In this document: in pieces, positions 35,604 to 45,126 of the stretch | Numbering within the stretch: the stretch's first letter is position 1 | Layout: each line of letters opens with the position of its first letter | Source of the DNA: a virus | IMG/VR virus record: IMGVR_UViG_3300011113_000644 | Span: 1-64,000 of that record | Strand: one strand, 5' to 3' | DNA length: 64,000 nucleotides | Notes under the pieces: model-generated | Database searches by the model: none | The model's input: the letters and a program-made list of their open reading frames with translations, nothing else | Told to the model about the DNA's origin: nothing | Translations under genes and position numbers: made by a program

Positions 35604-35610
35604 ATAAATA
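35604..35610 (-). promoter_or_regulatory. TATTTAT element before the BppU-like gene
   Basis: TATTTAT ends five bases before the ATG at 35598, between the glycosyltransferase genes and the adhesin genes. It would let the adhesin be made late, independently of the sugar genes. Confidence 0.45.
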
Positions 35611-35625
35611 CGCCAAAAAGTATTA

Positions 35626-38022
35626 TCAACTTTCTTTTCTTAGACTTCTATCATAATGCTCATATCTATTGTGTTCAGTTGGTGTGAGTAAAAGTATTCC
35701 GGGGTTTAAGTTACCTTTTTTGGTTTCTTGGAACATGTGACTCATCCAAGTTTGTTCATATGGATGTGTCCACTTAGTTTCTAAAAACATTTTTTTATTT
35801 CCATTCCTTGAAACTATTTGAGGCCAATTACAATAAAAAATTTCTCCGTTTGCGTATGGTACTCCTTGGTAGGATTTAATACTGTTAAATTTTGTTTTTG
35901 GGGCGTTTGGGTCTAATCCGTGTTCAGGTAATAATTCTTTACCTACAAAATATTCCTCTCTTACCGCCTGTGGTACATTATACCACGACCACTGTACTGA
36001 GTTATCGCCAAAAAACTCTGAAAAATTTAATTTCAGAAAATCAAAATTTTCTATTTCAGCAATTTTAATACTTTTTTCATAAAGATTTTCTACATATCTA
36101 TTAAATCCATTTCTACAAACCTCACCTTTATTTGGATAAAAAAACATATCATCCTCAAAGAAAAAATAAGCGTCCAATTTTGTCTTTTCAAAATGCTCAG
36201 CAACGAATTGTCTACCACCACAAATTCCCAAATTTTCTTTAGGCCATATTAATTCGAAATCATGTAAATTACATATTCTTTTATATTCTTCATCAGTAGA
36301 CCTATCGGTAGAATTATTTAATAAATATTTTTTTGGTTTGTTTAAAAAATCAACATCATAGTCAATAAAGGATTTAATGAGAGTATTAAATTGACTTGGA
36401 CTATTAAATCCTATAACATATAATCCCACATTTGACAAATTTTGAAAAGAAATCTTAGGGGTTATTTTTTTCTGCGTCTCAGTTCCGTTTTTCAAATCTT
36501 CAAAAAATTTACCAATTAATCCGTTTTCATCTATTTCATAATAAGATATTAAATTCGGATACTTGTAAGTCATAATTGAAAATAGGGACTCCTCGGTTCC
36601 CATGTAACCTCTGTCCAAAGTCTCATTCAAAAGACCATAATAAATTGAATTTAATTCTTTTATGTTTTGTTTTTTCCCTCCAAAAAACCCCCCTCTTGCA
36701 ACCAATTTAATATCATTGTCATCTGCCCATTCGTTTATTTTTGGATATGAAAAACCGTGAATTTCTTTATCCGCATTATATGGAAAACAAATAAAAATAA
36801 AATCAGAAACTTTTTCACTTAATTTTGTTAAAACTTTGTCGTGAGTAAAATATCCTTGGTGAACGGTATTTGTTATTCCAGCGTCAATCCAAAATAAATG
36901 TTCAGAGTTAAATTTATCTAAGATACAAGCGTCATTAAGTAAAAACATTTTAGACATAACCAAAGGGTTATACATTTCCAATTTGGCTTGCGTTGAGTCT
37001 TTTAACCAAGATGATTGATTATACCAATCTTGATTTGACCTTATTTTTTGAATTTTATCAAAATATTGATTTTCCTTAAACCATGACAGTTCCCGATATA
37101 TAAATTGTGTATTTTCTTCATTTCTTATAGAAAAAACAATATTTTTCAATTCGTCATCACCAAAGATTATGAGGTTACAATCAATATGGAGTAATTGATT
37201 TAGTTTTTCAATATAATGGTCAAAACTTCTTGACCACCCCTCTGATAAATTGTTTCTACCAATATTCCAAAGTCCTGTCACAATTGTTGGTTTAACAGAA
37301 TACTTTTCTGTAGTTTGGTAACTACTATGTGTTTTGATTTTTAAAGAAGTTGTTTCAGATAATTCCTCATAAAATTCCTGTGGTAATCCAACAATATCCT
37401 GTCCACTTATTTCATATTTATAATTTAGTTGATTGAATTTATTCAATATTAGGTCTTGTTCCTCAGTAGTTAAATTTATCCATTCTAACCTAACAACTTT
37501 TGGTCTAAATTCTTCAAAATCAATCTGTTTAAATATTATGTAGTCGTGTCCTTCAGCATCAATTTTAATTATGTCTATATTTTCAATTCTATGAGTCCTT
37601 ATTAACTTATCAAAAGTGATACATTTAACTGTGACTTTTTTACCATATTTTTCCACAGTTGGTCTATCAAATTCACTCCCTAACCCGTTTTTGGGAGGGT
37701 ATACTGCACTCATACCGTAAAAACAACTGTGTACCAAACCATTGTCAATAACATCACGGTCAATAGTAACCATTTCAATTTCACCATTATAATCTGAAAT
37801 CGCACTATTTTCAAAAACATTACCATTACTTGTAATATTTTTTTTTAGTTTTTCAAAAAGATATGGGATTGGCTCTACATATATACCTTTAAAATTGTAT
37901 GTATTGGTGTATCCAATTAACTCATCGAACATCACCCCATCCATCGCCCCTATATTCATTATATAAGTTTTGGGGTTTGTCCTACCTAAATAGTGAACCG
38001 CTTTATCAAAAAAATTATCCAT
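35626..38022 (-). CDS. Three-domain fusion: FkbM-type methyltransferase, HtrL/WlaTC-like and GT-A glycosyltransferase
   Basis: The 798-residue protein has an FkbM-like SAM methyltransferase at residues 1-215 (MNIGAMDGVMFDELIG, the acidic YVEPIP end of strand two, IIKIDAEGHDY). The middle domain (about 240-520) matches the HtrL/YibB-WlaTC type: GLWNIGRNNLSEGW, YNPLVMSKMFLLNDAC, LFWIDAGIT. The C-terminal domain (about 530-798) is a GT-A-like transferase with LGICGGRQFVAEH and the FFEDDMFF acidic motif. One chain could thus add and methylate sugars. It is read just after the 316-residue gene (3-base gap) and before the BppU-like gene, inside the adhesin operon. Confidence 0.75.
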   Translation of the reverse strand: MDNFFDKAVHYLGRTNPKTYIMNIGAMDGVMFDELIGYTNTYNFKGIYVEPIPYLFEKLKKNITSNGNVFENSAISDYNGEIEMVTIDRDVIDNGLVHSCFYGMSAVYPPKNGLGSEFDRPTVEKYGKKVTVKCITFDKLIRTHRIENIDIIKIDAEGHDYIIFKQIDFEEFRPKVVRLEWINLTTEEQDLILNKFNQLNYKYEISGQDIVGLPQEFYEELSETTSLKIKTHSSYQTTEKYSVKPTIVTGLWNIGRNNLSEGWSRSFDHYIEKLNQLLHIDCNLIIFGDDELKNIVFSIRNEENTQFIYRELSWFKENQYFDKIQKIRSNQDWYNQSSWLKDSTQAKLEMYNPLVMSKMFLLNDACILDKFNSEHLFWIDAGITNTVHQGYFTHDKVLTKLSEKVSDFIFICFPYNADKEIHGFSYPKINEWADDNDIKLVARGGFFGGKKQNIKELNSIYYGLLNETLDRGYMGTEESLFSIMTYKYPNLISYYEIDENGLIGKFFEDLKNGTETQKKITPKISFQNLSNVGLYVIGFNSPSQFNTLIKSFIDYDVDFLNKPKKYLLNNSTDRSTDEEYKRICNLHDFELIWPKENLGICGGRQFVAEHFEKTKLDAYFFFEDDMFFYPNKGEVCRNGFNRYVENLYEKSIKIAEIENFDFLKLNFSEFFGDNSVQWSWYNVPQAVREEYFVGKELLPEHGLDPNAPKTKFNSIKSYQGVPYANGEIFYCNWPQIVSRNGNKKMFLETKWTHPYEQTWMSHMFQETKKGNLNPGILLLTPTEHNRYEHYDRSLRKES

Positions 38023-38025
38023 AAT

Positions 38026-38976
38026 TTATTTAAAGATTTCAAAATCATCTAAAAACGATGATATTATTTTTATTTGGTTTTCAGGTCGGCAGTTCCTATC
38101 ATACCATCCTTTAGCCTCATTAATTATATAATCATATTGACCAGAAGTAACTATTTCGTTAATTGATGACTCCAATTTTTGGATAATGTAGTTTGATTGG
38201 CTTGAATCATATATTTTGGATTTTATGTCGTTATCCAATAAATCAACGTAATGTTTGTTAACTTCTATAGGTTCATAAGTCATAACGTCCAAATACTCTC
38301 TAATCAATAAGAGACCGAGTCCAAAAGATTCTAAGTCTCTGTAGCAAATTTTAGCAACCCCATCTAAGTTCATTCCAAATTTATGTTTTGACATTTCTTC
38401 ATAGTAACTTTCTTTTGTCATCCAATCTCCCTTGTCTTTTTTCTTAACATTAAATTTTTCACTAACTTTTAATACATCGACAAACTTTTCTCTTAATCCG
38501 TGACAAAGAGCATTAAAGTAAACTTTATCAAAAATTTTTTCGTTTGTTTTATTTTTTTCAATTAAGTTGTAGTCACTCATGTTTTCTAACATGTATACTG
38601 ATGGTTGTATTTTAGCGGAACCCTTATAATTATCAATTATTGATTGGTCTAACCTTGAGACACAAGAAAATTTGACCACATCAAAATTTTCGATTCCACT
38701 ACCTTCAGATAGTATAGCTGGAGCATAATCATGCCAACTATGGATAAAAGTTTTTCCGTTTGATTCATTAAATAATAGAAAATTAAAAGGGCTAAAAATT
38801 GACGGAAGACCGTTATTGTAATCATTTTTTATATTGTATTTATTTGATAAATCATTCAAATGTTTTATTTCAATAGTAATCCCTGTATTTTCTTGTAAAG
38901 ACTCAACAAAATTTTTATAAAATTCTCCAGCATACCAATCAGTATACAGAAGGTTATAAGCGGCAATTAAATTCAT
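38026..38976 (-). CDS. Probable glycosyltransferase, exostosin/GT-B-like
   Basis: The 316-residue protein has an N-terminal Rossmann-like start (MNLIAAYNLLYTDWYAGEFY). A C-terminal segment, SKHKFGMNLDGVAKICYRDL then ESFGLGLLLIREYLD, fits the donor-binding half of exostosin-like and GT-B transferases, where an Arg and a Glu contact the nucleotide sugar. Its start overlaps the end of the preceding gene by four bases (38973-38976). The linkage formed cannot be predicted. Confidence 0.5.
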   Translation of the reverse strand: MNLIAAYNLLYTDWYAGEFYKNFVESLQENTGITIEIKHLNDLSNKYNIKNDYNNGLPSIFSPFNFLLFNESNGKTFIHSWHDYAPAILSEGSGIENFDVVKFSCVSRLDQSIIDNYKGSAKIQPSVYMLENMSDYNLIEKNKTNEKIFDKVYFNALCHGLREKFVDVLKVSEKFNVKKKDKGDWMTKESYYEEMSKHKFGMNLDGVAKICYRDLESFGLGLLLIREYLDVMTYEPIEVNKHYVDLLDNDIKSKIYDSSQSNYIIQKLESSINEIVTSGQYDYIINEAKGWYDRNCRPENQIKIISSFLDDFEIFK

Positions 38977-39875
38977 TTAATTATTTCTAAATTGTTATTT
39001 ATATTTATTAGTTTTTGACTTGGGTTGTTAGATTTTGAATAGTATAAGAAAGTTGTAGTCCATGAAATTGAAGAAAAATAAAAATATATAGTTCCAAAAT
39101 TTGATAAAATGACCATTTCCGCTAAATTATCATAAAGACGCTCTAATAAAACTTCTCTACTAAAATTTTTATTATAAAAATAATAACAATGGTCATTTGG
39201 TAATTCATTCAAATTTTTGTATTTGTAAATTACCACATTTTCTAATTCTGAAAGTTTATCGACCGCATATTGGTTGTGTGATGTTATATAGAATTTTTTA
39301 TTTACGGTTTTTAATTTTTCATATAAATTATCACAATAAATTTTAAATTCTTCAGCCGGATTCAAAGCATAATCATTATATCTTATTTGAATCGCTTCAG
39401 ATATGTAAGAATTATTTTCTAAAAAATTTTTTACTTTATTATATATTTTAGGATTCAGTTTAGGTAATGTGATTGGTAAGTTTTCATTCCTTAATAAAGT
39501 TTCCATGTTAAACACATATTTGGGATAAACTTCAGAGGGTATTTCGTCAAAAAAAACATCCCACCAATGAGCTCCGGGTTTATCAGGACCGTACTGTGTT
39601 GAGTGGTATATATATCCTTCATAATTTTTATCACCAATTGAATGTTGCATATTAGTAATCTTATCAAAAACACTAAACGATTCCTCATCAAAAATTTCTT
39701 GAAGCTCAACATAATCAATGTATTTGTTACTACCTTGATTTCCGTTTGATGCAAAAATTAATTCACATTCGTATCCCAAATTTTTGTAATGATTTGTAAA
39801 ATTCAAAACCTCGACCGCTCCGCAATATAAATTACCTAGCCCATTATTGAAAGTAAGTTGTATTAATAATTTCAT
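38973..39875 (-). CDS. Probable glycosyltransferase-like protein, fold uncertain
   Basis: The 300-residue protein begins MKLLIQLTFNNGLGNLYCGA, a Rossmann-type strand followed by a glycine-rich GLGN loop similar to that of fucosyltransferase-like enzymes. A second half contains KFYITSHNQYAVDKLSELEN and a late segment EMVILSNFGTIYFYFSSISW resembling the donor-site helix of GT-B enzymes that read out a host or phage sugar. It sits two bases from the previous gene and overlaps the next. Family assignment is by pattern and setting only. Confidence 0.45.
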   Translation of the reverse strand: MKLLIQLTFNNGLGNLYCGAVEVLNFTNHYKNLGYECELIFASNGNQGSNKYIDYVELQEIFDEESFSVFDKITNMQHSIGDKNYEGYIYHSTQYGPDKPGAHWWDVFFDEIPSEVYPKYVFNMETLLRNENLPITLPKLNPKIYNKVKNFLENNSYISEAIQIRYNDYALNPAEEFKIYCDNLYEKLKTVNKKFYITSHNQYAVDKLSELENVVIYKYKNLNELPNDHCYYFYNKNFSREVLLERLYDNLAEMVILSNFGTIYFYFSSISWTTTFLYYSKSNNPSQKLININNNLEIIK

Positions 39876-39877
39876 AT

Positions 39878-40525
39878 TTAATAAAATATATGGTTAAATG
39901 GTTTAAAATAATTGTCTTCGGGGAAAACCATACCTACAAAAAAATTAAATTTATTTTCAGTTTCTATTATTGGAAAAGTTCCAAAATGTTTTGAACAATG
40001 CACAATATATGAATCTGCAAATTTTGGCTCAATGACTTGTCTGACAAAATTTTGGTCGGACCCATATCCATCACCTCCTTCCCATTTTTTTATCAAATTT
40101 TTTATTTTTATTCTGTTATTTTTTTTAATTCCCCACATTCCTCCCATAATTTTATCATGATTTACCTCATCCCTGATAGAGTGTAATAATTTGTCAGATT
40201 CTAAAAAAATATCGACACATTTTTTTTCTCTCCATGATAATCTAGAATCGGCATCCCTTGAAATCATAACCTCAACATCCGGTTCGTCTATTGGTAAAAA
40301 CCTCCACATCATAGAAGATTTGTTTGGTTTTTCTATTTTTCTGAATAACTCTACATTTTCATGTTTTTTCAATTCGTCAATAAAATATTTATCAACACTG
40401 TCACCATAATATACCCTACAAATCCATCCAGGATATATTATTTTAGCAAGTTCAACATTACACAACATACCGACAGTGTATTTTCTGTCCCATCCATACA
40501 GTGAAAAACTTATAATTTTTTTCAT
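39878..40525 (-). CDS. GT-A-type glycosyltransferase with RDADSR motif
   Basis: The 215-residue protein carries the metal-binding DxD as RDADSR (Arg90-Arg95), an upstream SMMWRFLPID and a downstream GGMWGIKKNNRIK, then YGSDQNF. These match the protein at 53636 on the other strand point by point (MFWRFFAVD, RDSDSR, GGMWGIKS, YGSDQTF), so the two are paralogues in the two sugar clusters. The fold is that of small GT-A transferases acting on a nucleotide sugar. It overlaps the preceding gene by four bases, indicating one operon. Confidence 0.7.
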   Translation of the reverse strand: MKKIISFSLYGWDRKYTVGMLCNVELAKIIYPGWICRVYYGDSVDKYFIDELKKHENVELFRKIEKPNKSSMMWRFLPIDEPDVEVMISRDADSRLSWREKKCVDIFLESDKLLHSIRDEVNHDKIMGGMWGIKKNNRIKIKNLIKKWEGGDGYGSDQNFVRQVIEPKFADSYIVHCSKHFGTFPIIETENKFNFFVGMVFPEDNYFKPFNHIFY

Positions 40526-41193
40526 TTTTTTATTTTACAACACCAAACTACTTTATTAAAATCTTCTGACATAAAATCAAATAAATTATTTTTTTCACAA
40601 CTTTCTGAAATGTCAGAGTTTTGAATTTCATGCCAATACCAAATTTTATTATGGATATTTTCTTTATAATCCTTTTCATCAAAAGCATAATCATGAGCCA
40701 TAATTATGTCGCCAGTTTTAAGATATCCACTCAAAGTTTTGAATTCTTCCTTTTTATTTCCCCCGTCACATAAAACGATTGTTCTTCCCTTTTGTTGTAT
40801 CATGGTTTTTACCGCCTCCTCATCTATCAGGGTATAATCGTCCTTAAAAATGTTCTCATGTCTGAAAATGATATTCAAATTTTTTTCTTTAATTTTACTT
40901 ACTAAATGACCAGGTTCATAAATGTCGTAGGTTATTAAATCAGTAGATTGGGAACCGTTATAATCTAATAAATCCCTAATCATTAAGGTCAATCCTCCAG
41001 CGGCGGTACCAATTTCAATTATTTGAGCCGGTCTCGTATCCTTGATTAATTTGTCAAAAGCAAATACTACTTTGTTATTTTGTTGTATTGATATTCCATC
41101 ATACACAACCATAGGAATGTTATGGTCTTTGAAAAATTCCTCATTGTCACAAGTACCATTGTTACACGTTAATTTTGATAAAATCTGTTCCAT
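40522..41193 (-). CDS. SAM-dependent methyltransferase / CmcI-like protein
   Basis: The 223-residue protein has a class I methyltransferase core: IIEIGTAAGGLTLMIRDLL (motif I, residues about 58-76), LITYDIYEPGHL (end of strand two), and GRTIVLCDGGNKKEEF then GDIIMAHDYAF. This order also defines the cephalosporin-hydroxylase-like CmcI family, common in sugar and surface-polymer loci. It may methylate a sugar in the adhesin glycan. It lies 12 bases after the GlcNAc-transferase-like gene and overlaps the next gene. Confidence 0.7.
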   Translation of the reverse strand: MEQILSKLTCNNGTCDNEEFFKDHNIPMVVYDGISIQQNNKVVFAFDKLIKDTRPAQIIEIGTAAGGLTLMIRDLLDYNGSQSTDLITYDIYEPGHLVSKIKEKNLNIIFRHENIFKDDYTLIDEEAVKTMIQQKGRTIVLCDGGNKKEEFKTLSGYLKTGDIIMAHDYAFDEKDYKENIHNKIWYWHEIQNSDISESCEKNNLFDFMSEDFNKVVWCCKIKK

Positions 41194-41205
41194 TTATTTA
41201 TTTAT

Positions 41206-42450
41206 TTATAATGTTCCTGTTAATCTTTCACCCCATCCTTTTGATGCTGAATGTGGCCAAACTACCCAATACTTTGGTTTTTTTGTTGTTTGGAATTCTC
41301 TCCACACTTTACAATAACCGTCAGGGTCATTTTTCATTCTTTGTATTTCACTTGGGTCGGCATCTTTTCTGTAAATTGTTTCGTCGTTTTCGTCGTGGAA
41401 CGCTACCGCCCAAAAATCATAATCATTTTCAGGTACTTGTGTATATCCTACGTCAATACAATGTTTGAATATTGATGCAAATGAATCCATCCATTCCTCT
41501 TCAGATGAATAATTATATGTGTTCGGTGGGTATTTTTTATCTATTGTTTCTTGTTGAACAGCTCTTTTAGAAAAAAGTAAACCTGAATATCGTTCATAGT
41601 CCCTCAAAGTCCGTTCAGTTCCAAATCCATAAATCCCATGTTCCATTGGAGGTTCGTTGTCCATACCAAATAGGGCTCTATTTTTTTTATGACAAAATGA
41701 ATTCCTTTCTCCCCATTTTTTGTCGTCATCCCATTGTTTAGTTCGACCTTTTCTTGTGTATTCATGCCAAATTAAAACTTTATGGGGGTGAAATAAATCA
41801 TACCCATGAGTATATGCTCTAGCGGCAATTGAAATTTCTTCTCCGTGAAAATAATAGTCAGGGTCGTGTTGTACCTCCTTAGCAAATTCACCCAAAGTGA
41901 AACAAAAATGAGCTGAGTAAAATCTAGAAGGTACTGGCTCTGTCAAATCTTTCCAACCAGGTATTGTTTCAGGAAGAAAGAAAACCGCACCTTCAGGAAT
42001 AAATCTATCAAATGTCATTCTCCATGGGTCTTGAACTCTACCCTGTGGGTCATTCTCAGGATTAAAAGATGAAACATAACCTGTAAGAAGGGGTTTTTTG
42101 TGTCCCTTTTTTTGGAGTTGTCTAACCATCTTTATCATTTCTTCATCCCAATTTTCAGCAAACCTCATGTGGGAATCAATTTGTAATGTATATTTTTCTT
42201 TTTTGTAAAGTTGTTGGATTTGATTCCTTGCCCAACAAGCTCCTTTTGATTCTAAATATGGAATATCTAAAACTCTAAATCTTTCATCACCATTATATTC
42301 TGACAAATCATCAAATTTGTCATCTGGGTGAAATTGTCTAGCTATTGCAAAAACTAAATTTTGAGGTTTTTTTGCATTTTCTATTGCCGATTTAATTGTT
42401 TTAATTAATTCAGGGTCTCGATATGAGGCAATTTGAATAAAAATTTTCAT
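41206..42450 (-). CDS. Glycosyltransferase of the GlcNAc-transferase (Skp1 GnT1-like) family
   Basis: The 414-residue protein starts IFIQIASYRDPELIKTIKSA and has the D-x-H metal motif as LQIDSHMRFAENWDEEM (Asp92, His94). It also has FHGEEISIAARAYTHGYDLF and the later HEYTRKGR. This order is that of the family named after the Skp1 hydroxyproline GlcNAc transferase, with many bacterial and phage members. In a locus with Pro/Thr-repeat proteins the enzyme is a natural candidate for the first sugar put on the protein. The target is inferred; the family call is strong. Confidence 0.8.
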   Translation of the reverse strand: MKIFIQIASYRDPELIKTIKSAIENAKKPQNLVFAIARQFHPDDKFDDLSEYNGDERFRVLDIPYLESKGACWARNQIQQLYKKEKYTLQIDSHMRFAENWDEEMIKMVRQLQKKGHKKPLLTGYVSSFNPENDPQGRVQDPWRMTFDRFIPEGAVFFLPETIPGWKDLTEPVPSRFYSAHFCFTLGEFAKEVQHDPDYYFHGEEISIAARAYTHGYDLFHPHKVLIWHEYTRKGRTKQWDDDKKWGERNSFCHKKNRALFGMDNEPPMEHGIYGFGTERTLRDYERYSGLLFSKRAVQQETIDKKYPPNTYNYSSEEEWMDSFASIFKHCIDVGYTQVPENDYDFWAVAFHDENDETIYRKDADPSEIQRMKNDPDGYCKVWREFQTTKKPKYWVVWPHSASKGWGERLTGTL

Positions 42451-42501
42451 ATTTTTTTATTCAAAAAGTATGGATAATGAATTAGAAATTAAATAGTAAA
42501 A

Positions 42502-45126
42502 TTAATTATTTATACAAGATTCATTACTTGCAAATGGTCCTGATATCACAGTTATTTGACCAATCATTGTTGATACGTTAGATTCTACTACTCTTGCACA
42601 TCCATTGAATGCGTTAGATGATGAAAGCCCATATACTTCGGGACTAACAAAATCTGCCGAGTATGTAGTCGTTACCTTAAATGTTGAAACGCTCTGAATA
42701 CCACTTTGATAAACAGTGGATGGGGTATTTGAAAACGTTGCTTCCAAATATAACCAATAATTATCCGCATCATCTGTAAATGCAAATGCGACGTAATCGT
42801 CACCATTAATAACCTCAGAAGACATGTTACCAAAAAGATATTCAAAATAATTAAGTGGGTCATTATTTTTAACATACGTTCTAATGTAATTTCTCATTTG
42901 AGAAACAGTTGTTCCTGCATTTATTGTAATTGTTAATGATATTGGTGTTGCTGGAGTATTTCTATATCCCGAAATTGTTAGTGAACAATTTTGAGTGAAG
43001 GTGTCTCCCATAAAAAAGCTTCTATTAACTTCAAAATTATTGAACCTTGCAACATTTGAAGGTATTATGGGTTGGAATCTTGGATTTTTAATTGTATTCT
43101 GACTTGAAGTAGGTGTGGGAGTTCTCGTTGGGTCGGGTGTATCACTAGGGGTTGTACTTCTTGTGGGGGTTACTTGATTTGAGGATGTTACAGTACTTGT
43201 TGGTGTACTTGTTGGTGTTTTTGTTAAAGTTGGTGTTGGTGTGTTTGACGGCTCAAGAGTATTACTAGGAGTTACACTTCTTGTTGGAGTTGCCGGATTT
43301 GTCGATGTTACGGTATTACTAAGGCTAACAGTTGGGGTTTTAGTCATAGTTGGCGTCGTAGTGTTACTTGGGTTTGGGGTTTGTGTGGGTGTCCTTGTTG
43401 GGGTTTTGGTCGGAGTTTCACTTGAAGTGGTGGTAATTGTAGGAGTATTACTAGGTGTTTCTGTACTTGTTATTGTTGGGGTATTTGAAGGTTCAATTTC
43501 TTGATTTGTTGGGGTATTGCTTGGTGTTGGTGTTATTGTTGGGGTATTGGTAGGTGTAACAGTTGATGTTGGAGTTTCTGTTGATGTTGCACTTTGGGTT
43601 GGTGTTGGAGTATTTGAAGGGTCAGGTGTTCCACTATTGTTAGGGGTTGTAGTAATTGTTGGTGTAATAGTAGATGTTGGTGTTTCTGTAATAGTGGATG
43701 TTGGTGTTTGTGTTGGTGTTGCGGTATTAGATAGAGTTATGGAAACCGATGGAGTGTTCGAAGGTGTTACGGTTACAGACGGTGTTGGAGTGTTTGAAGG
43801 GTTTGGGGTTTGGGTTTGACTTGAGCTCAAAGTTATTGTATTAGTATTTGTTGGGCTCACACTTATTGAATTTGTAATTGTTTGAGTCGGGCTTATTGTT
43901 GGTGTAGGTGTTAATGTTGGAGTATTTGTAGGTGTTTCAGTAGGGGTTGGTGTTTGAGTTTGTGTTGCGGTATTTGATTGTTCTGGAGTATTTGTTGTTG
44001 TTTTAGTCGGAGTGTGTGAAGAGGTAATTGATGGGGTGACAGTATTTGATACCGTAATGGTTTGAGTATTTGTAATTGAAGGTGTGTTTGATAGACTTGT
44101 AGTATTACTCGGTGTTTGAGTATTCGTTGTAGTCACAGTTGGTGTCTGTGTATTTGACAACGCTGGAGTTTCAGTTGTTGTTTGTGTTGGTGTATTTGTT
44201 GGAGTTTCTGTCGGGGTTACAGAATTTGACAGAGTGTTTGTGACTGTTGAGGTGTTTGTATTAGTTGGTGTAGATGTCGGATTAATAGAAGGTGTTTGTG
44301 TGTTTGTAGATGTTATAGTTGGTGTTGGGGTATTTGAAACCTCGGCAGTTTCACTCAAAGTTGGGGTATTTGTAATTGAACTAGTTACAGTTGGGGTATT
44401 TGTAATTGTATTAGTTACAGTTGGTGTAGTTGTATTTGTTGGGGTTGGGGTTATTGTAGATAAGTTTGATACTGATAAAGTTGGTGTTGGTGTATTAGTT
44501 GGTGTTGGTGTATTTGAAGGGTCGTTGGTTTCACTTGGTGTTTGTGTAGTTGTAGGTGTTTTTGTAACTGTGGATGTAACTGTTGGGGTTACTGTTGGTG
44601 TTGTAGTAATAGTTGGCGTTGTAGTGATAGTTGGCGTTAAACTAACCGTTGGAGTTGCAGTTGATGTTTGTGTATTAGTTGGTGTTTGTGTATTAGTTGG
44701 AGTGTTTGATGGTTCAGGTGTTTCTGAAATTGATGGTGTTAAAGTGTTTGATGGTGAAATAGTTATGGTTTGAGTGGTAGTTGGTGTCTGTGTTTTGGTT
44801 GGAGTAATAGTTGGTGTGGGTGTAGTCGTAGATGTTGGAGTCAAAGAATTTGAAATTGTGATTGTTGGAGTTAAGCTTAGTGTTGGTGTGGGTGTATTAG
44901 TTGGGGTTGGGGTTGGTGATTCACAAGAAAAGCTAACAATAAAAGTTTGGTCAAATGCCGAAAAATAAAACGAAAATATACCACTATTACATTCATTATA
45001 TGTATATGTGTAAGGAAAATTTAAACCGCTTCCTATCTGCGTATTTACTGAAGTTGAATTATTTAAAAAGAATAAATCAAAGTAATAAGATTGAAAATTT
45101 TCAGAATTAAATATTATATTAGGCAT
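42502..45126 (-). CDS. Second mucin-like Thr/Pro-repeat protein, tail fibre
   Basis: The 874-residue protein has a short N-terminal domain (residues 1-70, MPNIIFNSENFQSYYFDLFF), a Thr/Pro/Ser/Asn repeat of about 610 residues, and a 190-residue C-terminal beta domain (from NPRFQPIIPSN). The N- and C-terminal domains differ from those of the larger repeat protein, so the shared part is the repeat. It overlaps the LamG-like gene by eight bases and precedes the sugar genes. Likely a fibre or stalk, with O-glycosylation expected from composition. Confidence 0.7.
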   Translation of the reverse strand: MPNIIFNSENFQSYYFDLFFLNNSTSVNTQIGSGLNFPYTYTYNECNSGIFSFYFSAFDQTFIVSFSCESPTPTPTNTPTPTLSLTPTITISNSLTPTSTTTPTPTITPTKTQTPTTTQTITISPSNTLTPSISETPEPSNTPTNTQTPTNTQTSTATPTVSLTPTITTTPTITTTPTVTPTVTSTVTKTPTTTQTPSETNDPSNTPTPTNTPTPTLSVSNLSTITPTPTNTTTPTVTNTITNTPTVTSSITNTPTLSETAEVSNTPTPTITSTNTQTPSINPTSTPTNTNTSTVTNTLSNSVTPTETPTNTPTQTTTETPALSNTQTPTVTTTNTQTPSNTTSLSNTPSITNTQTITVSNTVTPSITSSHTPTKTTTNTPEQSNTATQTQTPTPTETPTNTPTLTPTPTISPTQTITNSISVSPTNTNTITLSSSQTQTPNPSNTPTPSVTVTPSNTPSVSITLSNTATPTQTPTSTITETPTSTITPTITTTPNNSGTPDPSNTPTPTQSATSTETPTSTVTPTNTPTITPTPSNTPTNQEIEPSNTPTITSTETPSNTPTITTTSSETPTKTPTRTPTQTPNPSNTTTPTMTKTPTVSLSNTVTSTNPATPTRSVTPSNTLEPSNTPTPTLTKTPTSTPTSTVTSSNQVTPTRSTTPSDTPDPTRTPTPTSSQNTIKNPRFQPIIPSNVARFNNFEVNRSFFMGDTFTQNCSLTISGYRNTPATPISLTITINAGTTVSQMRNYIRTYVKNNDPLNYFEYLFGNMSSEVINGDDYVAFAFTDDADNYWLYLEATFSNTPSTVYQSGIQSVSTFKVTTTYSADFVSPEVYGLSSSNAFNGCARVVESNVSTMIGQITVISGPFASNESCINN
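43100..44920 (-). repeat. Thr/Pro/Ser repeat tract of the second mucin-like protein
   Basis: About 605 codons of T-P-T-x repeats richer in Asn than the first protein. About ten higher-order units carry (D/E/N)PSNTPTPT at intervals of roughly 40-70 residues, the same type of acidic-proline spacer as in the larger adhesin. Confidence 0.85.

Noticed and set aside
40522-41193. True hydroxylase supplying hydroxyproline for the GlcNAc transferase
   Set aside because: The CmcI-like resemblance is to a SAM-methyltransferase fold, without the 2OG-Fe(II) HxD...H motif of prolyl hydroxylases.
43241-44968. Plus-strand Val/Gly-rich reading frames opposite the second repeat tract
   Set aside because: Same antisense effect over the second Thr/Pro gene; no independent support.
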